A DNA stretch of 7,188 bases, taken from NCBI GenBank assembly GCA_947440715.1, contig CANETI010000130.1, positions 1-7,188 of the forward strand, given 5' to 3'. The notes beneath the pieces are model-generated. The model was given only the letters and a program-made list of their open reading frames with translations, did no database searches and had not been told where the DNA came from. The translations under genes and the position numbers were made by a program. This stretch comes from Planctomycetota bacterium. Its GTDB lineage: Bacteria; Planctomycetota; UBA11346. Positions 1 to 5,729 of this stretch are shown piece after piece; position 1 is the first letter of the stretch; each line of letters starts with the position of its first letter.

Positions 1-327
1 AAATAAAACTTCATTATCGCCAATAATAATAAACTCGACCGTTCCGGTGCCATTTTGTGCATCATCAACGCCTATTTCAGCGGTGAAGCGCGTGGCTTCA
101 CCATCCAATTTAATCCATAATTCACTGACGGAATGAGTGCCAAAACCATTGGCGAATTCTTTTTTCCCAATGGACAAGGTTTTACCGGTGACCGCTTTAT
201 TAACTTTTGGCGTGTTCCAACCCTGCGTCGTTTTGGCGATATCCAGGTCGGACAGCGATAGCTCAGCCGCCGCCGCCAATTGCGTGAAACAAGCCAACGA
301 AGCAACGATGAGGCTAAATGACTTCAT
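1..327 (-). CDS. Secreted NPCBM-domain protein, N-terminal part (C-terminus beyond window)
   Basis: The minus strand reads from ATG at 327 to the window edge with no stop, giving 109 residues of a longer protein. Residues 1 to about 20 form a signal peptide (MKSFSLIVASLACFTQLAAA), so the product is exported. From about residue 22 the sequence matches the NPCBM pattern: SLSDLDI, then GWNTPKVNKAV, GKTLSIGKKEFANGFGTHSVSEL, then FTAEIGVDD and GTVEFIIIGDNEVLF. NPCBM is a beta-sandwich module usually attached to secreted glycosidases, often alpha-galactosidases or other GH families, and is thought to bind carbohydrate. The catalytic part, if any, lies outside the window, so the enzyme class cannot be named. 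An AAAGGATGG ribosome-binding site lies just before the start, which supports ATG 327. It is divergent from the sigma factor gene at 638, and a palindrome at 358-372 sits in its upstream region. Confidence 0.85.
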   Translation of the reverse strand, partial: MKSFSLIVASLACFTQLAAAAELSLSDLDIAKTTQGWNTPKVNKAVTGKTLSIGKKEFANGFGTHSVSELWIKLDGEATRFTAEIGVDDAQNGTGTVEFIIIGDNEVLF

Positions 328-357
328 AAACCATCCTTTAAACAGGTAATGGTCATA

Positions 358-372
358 CGTTCAGGGTGAACG
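358..372. promoter_or_regulatory. Operator-like palindrome upstream of the NPCBM gene
   Basis: CGTTCA-GGG-TGAACG is a perfect 6-bp inverted repeat with a 3-bp centre, ending 30 bp upstream of the start codon at 327. Its size and place fit a dimeric repressor or activator site for the leftward gene. No regulator of a classical helix-turn-helix dimer type is encoded in the window, and a 12-base dyad can arise by chance, so this is only a candidate. Confidence 0.25.
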
Positions 373-407
373 CCGCGTTTCAAGGTGGGCGTGATTTTGT
401 CTGAATG

Positions 408-557
408 GATTGATGTCCGATGTCTTGCGGGATCATTTTTCGATGATTTGAGGGATATTTCTTTAGCGACGGCAAAAACGCTGGAGCCAATAACCGCTTT
501 CGCGCCTTCCTGACGAGTGATCTTTTTATACAAGACGTCGGACATCGGACATCAATC
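408..557. repeat. 150-bp segment bounded by perfect 17-bp inverted repeats
   Basis: The arms are GATTGATGTCCGATGTC at 408-424 and its exact reverse complement at 541-557. The right arm continues a short direct repeat: TCGGACA occurs in tandem at 538-551 and TCGGAC again at 561-566. The interior (425-540) has no convincing ORF; it holds one small stem, ATCAT/ATGAT at 432-447. No obvious target-site duplication flanks the arms. The form fits a MITE-like or REPIN-like non-autonomous element, or a decayed insertion, in the divergent promoter region. No transposase is in the window to link it to a family. Confidence 0.5.
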
Positions 558-637
558 AAGTCGGACGCCAAACCCCGTATAAGAACCCCGAATTCCAATG
601 AAACATCTCCCACCTTGGCGCTGTCCTAGAGTGAACC

Positions 638-1240
638 ATGATGGTGCCTATGATTAATGAAGACGCCCAGTTGCACATTGACCAAGCGGTACAGCGGATT
701 CGTAACGGGGAACGCGACGCTTACCGCGTGGTCATCGACCTGTGCGAGGCGCGATTGCGGCTGATCGTCGCGGGTGTGTTGCCTGACGCCAGCGTGGTGG
801 AAGATGTTGTCCAACAAGCATTTGTGCTGGCTTATACGAAGCTCGAAGCGTATCAAATCGGTACCGGTTTTGTGCCCTGGATCGCCACCATTGCTCGCTA
901 TGAGGCGCTCAATGAGCGTCGACGTTGGTTGGCGGATCGGTCACTGCGTCAGCGCTTCGCGATTGAACAGCGCATCGAGCAAGCCGTTGGCGCTGAGCCC
1001 GCTCCGCTTGAGGGCATTGATCAGGCCACTATCGCAGGTCTGCACGCGTGCATTGATGCCCTGCAAGGACGGGCGGCTGCGGTGGTGAAGGCCCATTATT
1101 TTGCTAACCAAACCAATGAAATTATTGCCACGGACCATGGCCGCACGCCGGCCTGGGTACGCTTGGTGCTCCATCGTGCTCGTAGTGCCTTAGGTGACTG
1201 TCTTAAATCAAAGCATGGGGTGCGTTGTGCCGAGCTTTGA
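638..1240 (+). CDS. ECF RNA polymerase sigma factor, Rhodopirellula/Verrucomicrobium type
   Basis: This is a 200-residue extracytoplasmic-function sigma factor, which directs RNA polymerase to a small regulon. Region 2 spans about residues 27-96, including DASVVEDVVQQAFVLAYTKL and the GFVPWIATIARYEALNERRR stretch that corresponds to the -10 recognition and DNA-melting part. Region 4 spans about 133-190, with LHACIDALQGRAAAVVKAHYF and the helix-turn-helix ending VRLVLHRARSALGDCL. Length and two-domain layout are normal for the group. ATG codons at 638, 641 and 650 are all possible starts; 638 has only a weak purine-rich AGAGTGA before it. Its 3' end overlaps the following FecR-like gene, the usual arrangement for a sigma factor and its membrane-bound regulator. 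Sampled stretches are clearly richer in GC than the downstream partner gene. Confidence 0.9.
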   Translation: MMVPMINEDAQLHIDQAVQRIRNGERDAYRVVIDLCEARLRLIVAGVLPDASVVEDVVQQAFVLAYTKLEAYQIGTGFVPWIATIARYEALNERRRWLADRSLRQRFAIEQRIEQAVGAEPAPLEGIDQATIAGLHACIDALQGRAAAVVKAHYFANQTNEIIATDHGRTPAWVRLVLHRARSALGDCLKSKHGVRCAEL

Positions 1241-3071
1241 TAACGAACAACGCGATGCTTTAGATTCTTTAATAGCTGATTACGTCAGTGGCGTGTGCGA
1301 TGCTGCGCAGTTAGAGCGATTAGCGCTAGCGGTTGAAAGCGATTCCGTATTTGCCGCAGAAGTTGGTCGCCAATTAGCACTGCATCGCGTTTTGCGTTCC
1401 TTGCAGCAAACACAAAAAAATGAACCGTTAGCGAATCGCGTGTTGGAAAACCTAACACCAGAGAAAGAAGTTCGTGATCGTTTAGTTGCTGATTATGTGA
1501 GCGGGCACAGCGCCGAGCCTGATCGCGAACATTTAGCAAAACTCTGTGAACAAGATCCTGTTGTTGCGGCTCAGGTTGCGCAACATGTGCAAATAGACCG
1601 CGTCCTGCGCGCCGCGCAAAAACAGGCAATTAATTCAGATCTGGTGATGCATGCTCTGCCGCATCGTCGTGACTCATCCCTGACCACCCGCGTATTAGAA
1701 CAGCTTGAGCAAAACGACCAACGTCGCCGTTGGCGTTTTGTAATGCCGTTGGCAACAGCGGCATTACTGCTGTTGACGTTATCTCTTGGATTATTGTTGA
1801 GTTTACAGTCGCTGCCAACAACAAATATTCCAACCACGCTAGTCGTGGTAACGGTTATTAAACAAAGTTATCCGATTATTCGCAGCGGCCCTACGGCTCA
1901 ATGGCCTAATAGCACGCGTCCATACGACGCGAAAGGACAACTAACCGCAACCCAAGTTAATTTATGTGCCGGCATTGCCGAACTCGAAATGCCGTCTGGC
2001 GCAACCATGATTTTACAGGGCCCAACCGTGTTAGATATTACGGGAGATAACAGCGTGCGCTTATTATTAGGTCGTGCCACGACCTATGTGCCGCCACATG
2101 CGATTGGATTTACCATACAAGCAGAAGGCTTAGAAATAATTGATCTTGGTACGTCATTTGGCATTAGCCAAGGCATCGATGGCATTGCGGATGTGCATGT
2201 GTTTACCGGCGAAGTAGAAGCCGTTGCCACCATCGAAGGACTTGATGAACGCAAACGTTTATTCGCGAATGAAGCCATGCGCATTGATCCGCGTGGCGGT
2301 AAATGGGAATATGTTCCTTGTGAGGCGAGTCGTTTTGTCTTTAGTCTGCGGCCACAACGGTTTGCTTTAGATCTGGCCGATATTATTGCTGGTGGCGATG
2401 GTTTTGGCAGCGGCGTTGCTGATGGAATTGATCCCGCCAGCGGGCAATTCATTACGTCATCGGCCAGGGGTCATACAAAAAGTGACATGAATTATCATAA
2501 ATCAGGAGCGCAAGATTTAGTCGACGGCGTGTTTATTCCCAACGGTGCCCAGGGCGAGAACGTTATCACCTCGCTTGGCCACAGCTTTACATTTCCAGCA
2601 ACCGAGGGCGTTTCTTACGATATTATTCGTCGCGGTGGCACCTACGATATTCCACGTTTTGGCGGAGATAAACAACAGCCGGGCATTCCGCCAATTTTTG
2701 CTGGCATTGATTATCGACGCCCAGGACATTCCGCGATTGGCATGCATGCCAATGTTGGTTTTACGCTCGACCTGCACGCCATTGCCTATCATCACACCGG
2801 CATGCGCGTGGTTCAATTTGCAACCACGGTTGCCAATGTCGGACAAAAAGGATCAATCGGCAAAGCTGATTTTTTGGTATTTATTGACGGAAAATTAATT
2901 ATCCATGATGATAATTTATCCGTCAAAACCCAGCCGCGTACCATCAGCGTTGCCATAACCTCACAAAACCGTTTTTTGACCTTGGTATCCACTGACGGCG
3001 GAAATGGCATGGGCCTCGACTGGATCACCCTTGGCGATCCACGGTTATATTTGGGTGAAGCGCAGAAATAA
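1215..3071 (+). CDS. Membrane-anchored FecR-like sigma regulator with C-terminal NPCBM domain
   Basis: This is a 618-residue protein if read from ATG 1215; GTG 1194 in the same frame would add seven residues. Neither start has a good Shine-Dalgarno, and both overlap the sigma gene (stop at 1240), suggesting translational coupling. Residues 1-170 are cytoplasmic and contain two copies of an anti-sigma-like unit: LIADYVSG...HRVLRSL (about 19-63) and LVADYVSG...DRVLRAA (about 90-134), each followed by an RVLE(N/Q)L tail. A single membrane segment lies at about 174-197 (RFVMPLATAALLLLTLSLGL), preceded by the basic RRRWR. A FecR domain follows at about 249-359, with VNLCAGIAELEMPSGATMIL, IIDLGTSFGI and VHVFTGEVEA. 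The C-terminal part, about 493-613, fits NPCBM: HSAIGMHANVGFTLDLHAI, ADFLVFIDGKLI, and GLDWITLGDPRL. By analogy with FecR proteins it probably senses something outside the cytoplasmic membrane and controls the adjacent sigma factor; the ligand is unknown. Confidence 0.85.
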   Translation: MGCVVPSFDNEQRDALDSLIADYVSGVCDAAQLERLALAVESDSVFAAEVGRQLALHRVLRSLQQTQKNEPLANRVLENLTPEKEVRDRLVADYVSGHSAEPDREHLAKLCEQDPVVAAQVAQHVQIDRVLRAAQKQAINSDLVMHALPHRRDSSLTTRVLEQLEQNDQRRRWRFVMPLATAALLLLTLSLGLLLSLQSLPTTNIPTTLVVVTVIKQSYPIIRSGPTAQWPNSTRPYDAKGQLTATQVNLCAGIAELEMPSGATMILQGPTVLDITGDNSVRLLLGRATTYVPPHAIGFTIQAEGLEIIDLGTSFGISQGIDGIADVHVFTGEVEAVATIEGLDERKRLFANEAMRIDPRGGKWEYVPCEASRFVFSLRPQRFALDLADIIAGGDGFGSGVADGIDPASGQFITSSARGHTKSDMNYHKSGAQDLVDGVFIPNGAQGENVITSLGHSFTFPATEGVSYDIIRRGGTYDIPRFGGDKQQPGIPPIFAGIDYRRPGHSAIGMHANVGFTLDLHAIAYHHTGMRVVQFATTVANVGQKGSIGKADFLVFIDGKLIIHDDNLSVKTQPRTISVAITSQNRFLTLVSTDGGNGMGLDWITLGDPRLYLGEAQK

Positions 3072-3093
3072 GGTCGATTTCAAAAGTATGGTG

Positions 3094-3123
3094 AATTGGT
3101 GCTGATTAATCCTCATACCAATT
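3094..3123. terminator. Weak hairpin between convergent genes
   Basis: AATTGGT (3094-3100) pairs perfectly with ACCAATT (3117-3123) across a 16-nt loop. It lies between the converging 3' ends of the FecR-like gene and the beta-barrel gene, where a bidirectional terminator would be expected. The stem is short and AT-rich and there is no T-run after it on either strand, so its function as a terminator is doubtful. The same spacer holds a near-exact direct repeat, ACTAGCGGAAAAG at 3125-3137 and ACTAGCGAAAAG at 3155-3166. Confidence 0.25.
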
Positions 3124-3178
3124 AACTAGCGGAAAAGTTGAAGCCGCCGTGATTACTAGCGAAAAGGGAGCAGCTAAA

Positions 3179-3916
3179 TTAAAAGCTCATCCCGAAAGTT
3201 AACTGTGGTGCAAAGCCATGCTGACGAATTTCGACTTGTTGCTTTAGGCCACCATAGGTGACATTGCCGTTGGAGTCTTCAAGGTTATAGCTCAAATCAG
3301 CCTCAGCGTAGGCGGTGAAATAGCGTAGCCCTAAACCAAATATCATGGAACGGCTTTTATTGCGCGCGTAAAGAGCCACAGAAATACCCGCTTCTTCATA
3401 TTCACCATGGCCATTTTCTGTTACGCGTGAATCAGGTCCGTCGACACCCACGCCAGTGTCGGAAATAGTTGATCCACCAAGACCAACAAAAGGGCCAAAT
3501 TCCAAATTCATGTAGGCATTAATGCGTAGGTCGAGAGCTAATTGGAGATTGACTCCCATGACGGTCATGGTCATTGGTCCAGTCATTATCGATAATTCTC
3601 TGGAGCCGGGTTCATAGGTGCTGGCGCTTTGCGAGCCGTAAAAAAAACCTCCTCCAGCTAACACGGACCACTTTTCCGAGATTCGATGAATGGTTCCAAC
3701 AACGCCAATTTCAGCACGCCAACCATTATTAAGTCGATCCGTTGATAAATTGGCGCTTCCATAACCAATAGCCGAATAGTTTACGCTGACCTCTTCCGTA
3801 GGCGGTGTCAGTAGTAGATTGATCCGAAGATCAATCGGATCAATCGCTTCAGACGAAAGTAAATTATTAGACAGGAATATAAATACTATAGTAGTAGAAT
3901 GAGGCGACAAACGCAT
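3179..3916 (-). CDS. Exported protein, probable outer-membrane beta-barrel
   Basis: No named family is recognised. The 245-residue product begins with a signal peptide (MRLSPHSTTIVFIFLSNNLLSSEA). The remainder shows alternating polar/apolar stretches with many Gly and aromatic residues, typical of antiparallel outer-membrane strands: GWRAEIGVVGTI, WSVLAGGGFFYGS, NLEFGPFVGLGGS, GISVALYARN, SMIFGLGLRYFTAYAEADL. It ends in a strand closing with a C-terminal Phe (FAPQLTFGMSF), the signature for assembly by the Bam machinery. Length fits an eight- to ten-strand barrel of the small OmpA/OmpW-like type. Start ATG 3916 is chosen because it gives the full signal peptide; only a weak GGA lies upstream. 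It is a single leftward gene, convergent with the sigma operon. Substrate or role is unknown; no cysteines or catalytic motif are evident. Confidence 0.75.
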   Translation of the reverse strand: MRLSPHSTTIVFIFLSNNLLSSEAIDPIDLRINLLLTPPTEEVSVNYSAIGYGSANLSTDRLNNGWRAEIGVVGTIHRISEKWSVLAGGGFFYGSQSASTYEPGSRELSIMTGPMTMTVMGVNLQLALDLRINAYMNLEFGPFVGLGGSTISDTGVGVDGPDSRVTENGHGEYEEAGISVALYARNKSRSMIFGLGLRYFTAYAEADLSYNLEDSNGNVTYGGLKQQVEIRQHGFAPQLTFGMSF

Positions 3917-4022
3917 AAAATAATTCCAGTAAGGGGGGCGCGGATAGTCTCAAATAAGCCTCCTGTGTCAAAGGGGGGTATCAGTAGGGATCGAGTCAGA
4001 TTACTAATGAAACTGATCATTG

Positions 4023-4089
4023 GTGATCACAGTCCAGCCGAGCCGGAACCAAAGGTTCATTATCGCCTCGGCTGGACTGTTCACTTTTT
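4023..4089 (+). terminator. Strong terminator-like nested hairpin with no obvious gene upstream
   Basis: ACAGTCCAGCCGAG (4029-4042) pairs perfectly with CTCGGCTGGACTGT (4067-4080). Four further pairs (GTGA 4023-4026 with TCAC 4081-4084) extend it across a 2-nt bulge, and TTTTT follows at 4085-4089. Inside the loop GAACC/GGTTC (4046-4050 and 4054-4058) forms a second stem. Stem plus T-run fits an intrinsic terminator on the plus strand; there is no T-run on the minus strand. No plus-strand gene lies before it: the nearest upstream gene reads leftward. It may end a small untranslated RNA, stop antisense transcription, or be part of a mobile repeat. Confidence 0.5.
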
Positions 4090-4117
4090 GCTGCGGGGGT
4101 TGTCGCCCCACACCCCA

Positions 4118-4178
4118 TGACACTATGGCACGAAATCAAAATTTTCGGACTGCAGAAAGATTTCGCGCCATAGTGTCA
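4118..4178. repeat. 61-bp near-perfect inverted repeat (20-bp arms)
   Basis: The left arm at 4118-4137 and right arm at 4159-4178 match as reverse complements at 19 of 20 positions; the single mismatch is A at 4130 versus G expected. The key arm sequence is TGACACTATGG...CGAAATC. The 21-nt loop itself can add a TTTC/GAAA pairing. There is no T-run, so it is not a terminator. Such a long, nearly perfect palindrome outside genes usually marks a dispersed repeat (REP/MITE-like), an insertion remnant, or a structured RNA; the sequence alone does not decide. Confidence 0.55.
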
Positions 4179-4262
4179 CAGATTTCAAATGTGGTGGCCG
4201 CAGATGTCGAGCATTCAGGAATGATCGCATGGTGACCAGTTTGGGGTAAACTCTAAAGATGC

Positions 4263-4307
4263 GCTGATCATCATGCCATTGAGCTAACTAAATGGAGTAA
4301 GATCAGC
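4263..4307 (+). promoter_or_regulatory. Possible structured leader before the FG-GAP gene
   Basis: GCTGATC (4263-4269) can pair with GATCAGC (4301-4307), with an inner CCATT/AATGG stem (4276-4280 and 4291-4295). A small AGTTT/AAACT stem lies just before it at 4238-4252. If the transcript of the gene at 4381 starts upstream of here, these would fold in its 5' leader. It matches no riboswitch class known to me, and stems this short are weak evidence. Confidence 0.2.
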
Positions 4308-4380
4308 AAAGTGCTGACAACATATCGACTTTCGTTACGTAATAACCTCTGATTACATAAGGCTTTCCGGAGATATACAA

Positions 4381-5700
4381 ATGCGTCAGTACAAATTATC
4401 TATTCGGCAGGATGGAATGCACAGTGCGATGAATGGGTGGTGGACGTCGGTGCCCAGCCGGCACAGTCGTCGGTCAACTATGAGCAAAATCCTGGCTGTG
4501 CTCCCATGTTTGGCGATTGGTTTGGTTCAGGCGGCGGACCCAACGTTAACGACGTTTGCTAAACAGCACCTGACGCCGCAGTTCATGAGTGAAGGCGCGA
4601 CCTTTGGGGATTTTAACCGCGATGGCAAACAGGATGTGGTGAGTGGCCCGTTCTGGTACGCGGGTCCAACCTTTACGGACAAATTTCCAATCTATCCAGC
4701 GATGGCTTATGATCCGAAAAATTACTCGGCAAATTTCTTAGCTTTTGCCTATGACGTAAATAAGGATCATTTTGATGATGTGGTGGTATTTGGCTTTCCA
4801 GGCAAAGAAGTGCTCTGGTATCAAAACTCTGGCACGGACCAACTGTGGACTAAGCATGTGATCTTAGACATTGCGGATAATGAATCACCGACATGGATTG
4901 ATATAACGGGTGATAGCAAACCTGAAGTGGTGTGTACTCGTCGAGGCTTTATTGGTTACGCACAGGCAGATTGGGATAATCCAACCACGCCGTGGATCTG
5001 GCATAATATCAGCACAAAAGGTGGCTGGCATAAATTTACCCATGGTTTGGGTGTGGGCGATGTGAATGGCGATGGTCGTTTAGATGTGATAATGCGCGAA
5101 GGCTGGTGGGAACAACCAACGATGTTAGCCGGAGATCCCGAGTGGATTTTTCATGCTTCAGATTTTGGTGCCGGTGGTGCGCAGATGTTGGTCTATGATG
5201 TTGATGGTGATGGACGAAATGATGTCATCACCAGTTTAACCGCTCACGAATGGGGTTTGGCGTGGTTTCAACAACAAGCAGACGGTTCATTTGTGCGTCA
5301 ACTTATTATGGGTAAAGAAAAGACGGACAGTCCCTACGGCGTCAGGTTTTCACAATTACACGCCATGGCGTTGAGCGATATCGATGGCGATGGCTTACAA
5401 GATATCGTAACCGGTAAACGATATTGGGCGCATGGCCCGAAAGGAGACCCAGAGCCGAATGAACCTGCTGTTTTATATTGGTTTCGTTTGACGCGTACGG
5501 CCGCAGGTGTGCAGTATGTGCCGATGAAAATAGATGATGATTCTGGCGTTGGCACTCAGCTGACCGTTGGTGATTTGAATGGTGATAAGCATCCAGATAT
5601 TATAGTCGGCAATAAAAAAGGGACGTTTGTCTTTTTGCATCAGACCAAGCCTGTTTCGCTTGCGGAATGGGATGCGGCTCAACCAAAGCTAACTCGTTAA
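4381..5700 (+). CDS. Secreted FG-GAP/VCBS repeat protein, seven-blade propeller
   Basis: The protein has 439 residues and consists almost wholly of FG-GAP repeats, which build an extracytoplasmic beta-propeller with calcium in the loops. Seven DxDxDG-type loops start at residues 77 (DFNRDGKQD), 125 (DVNKDHFDD), 174 (DITGDSKPE), 227 (DVNGDGRLD), 273 (DVDGDGRND), 333 (DIDGDGLQD) and 398 (DLNGDKHPD), as for a closed seven-blade ring; loops 2, 3 and 7 are degenerate. No catalytic domain or membrane anchor follows. ATG 4381 has a good ribosome-binding site (GGAGATATACAA before it) but leaves 33 residues before MSKILAVLPCLAIGLVQAA, a clear signal peptide starting at ATG 4480. Either the start is 4480 without Shine-Dalgarno, or the signal has a long N-region containing SRRS. 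The dehydrogenase gene begins 29 bp downstream on the same strand, so the two are probably one operon. Such proteins are abundant in PVC bacteria; individual roles are mostly unknown. Confidence 0.85.
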   Translation: MRQYKLSIRQDGMHSAMNGWWTSVPSRHSRRSTMSKILAVLPCLAIGLVQAADPTLTTFAKQHLTPQFMSEGATFGDFNRDGKQDVVSGPFWYAGPTFTDKFPIYPAMAYDPKNYSANFLAFAYDVNKDHFDDVVVFGFPGKEVLWYQNSGTDQLWTKHVILDIADNESPTWIDITGDSKPEVVCTRRGFIGYAQADWDNPTTPWIWHNISTKGGWHKFTHGLGVGDVNGDGRLDVIMREGWWEQPTMLAGDPEWIFHASDFGAGGAQMLVYDVDGDGRNDVITSLTAHEWGLAWFQQQADGSFVRQLIMGKEKTDSPYGVRFSQLHAMALSDIDGDGLQDIVTGKRYWAHGPKGDPEPNEPAVLYWFRLTRTAAGVQYVPMKIDDDSGVGTQLTVGDLNGDKHPDIIVGNKKGTFVFLHQTKPVSLAEWDAAQPKLTR

Positions 5701-5729
5701 CTCACCTCAGTTAGGATAAGGAATCATTC

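Larger units (their letters stand above)
328..637. other. Divergent intergenic region
   Basis: This 310-bp stretch separates the leftward NPCBM gene from the rightward sigma factor gene and must contain both promoters. It holds the palindrome at 358-372 and the inverted-repeat segment at 408-557. GTATAAG at 577-583 is a possible -10-like hexamer for the sigma gene, but no acceptable -35 box sits at the right distance, so no promoter is called. ORFs within it on either strand resemble nothing known and are not credible genes. Confidence 0.6.
3917..4380. other. Gene-free region rich in inverted repeats
   Basis: These 464 bp separate two divergently transcribed genes. ORFs present on the plus strand have no signal peptide, no family resemblance and run straight through the hairpins, so they are not treated as genes. 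The region holds two AAGGGGGG motifs exactly 40 bp apart (3931 and 3971), a nested hairpin followed by T5 (4023-4089), a 20-bp-arm hairpin (4118-4178), and smaller stems at 4238-4252 and 4263-4307 shortly before the FG-GAP gene. Promoters for both flanking genes must lie here, but no hexamer pair with good spacing was found. Confidence 0.6.

Noticed and set aside
510..532. CTGACG ... TATACA as a sigma-70 promoter for the sigma gene
   Set aside because: The spacing is only about 11 bp, too short for a functional -35/-10 pair.
408..566. Short TCGGACA direct repeats as a CRISPR array
   Set aside because: The units are 6-7 bp, two are directly adjacent, and there are no regular spacers or cas genes.
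324..613. Minus-strand ORFs in the divergent intergenic region, considered as a small four-helix-bundle (23S IVS-type) protein
   Set aside because: Their translations lack the conserved pattern of that family and include the inverted-repeat arms as coding sequence; more likely spurious.
1285..1837. Long minus-strand ORFs opposite the FecR-like gene
   Set aside because: They are antisense shadows of a clearly coding frame with recognisable domains.
638..3071. Horizontal transfer inferred from the GC difference between the sigma gene and its partner
   Set aside because: Sampled lines differ (roughly 63% versus 47% GC), but this was not computed over whole genes, and the two genes form a typical conserved pair.
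3899..4235. Plus-strand ORFs of 71-73 codons in the hairpin region
   Set aside because: They cross both large hairpins, overlap one another in different frames, have no signal peptide or family resemblance, and no ribosome-binding site.
4279..4303. TTGAGC ... TAAGAT as promoter of the FG-GAP gene
   Set aside because: The spacer is 13 bp, outside the working range, and both hexamers are poor.
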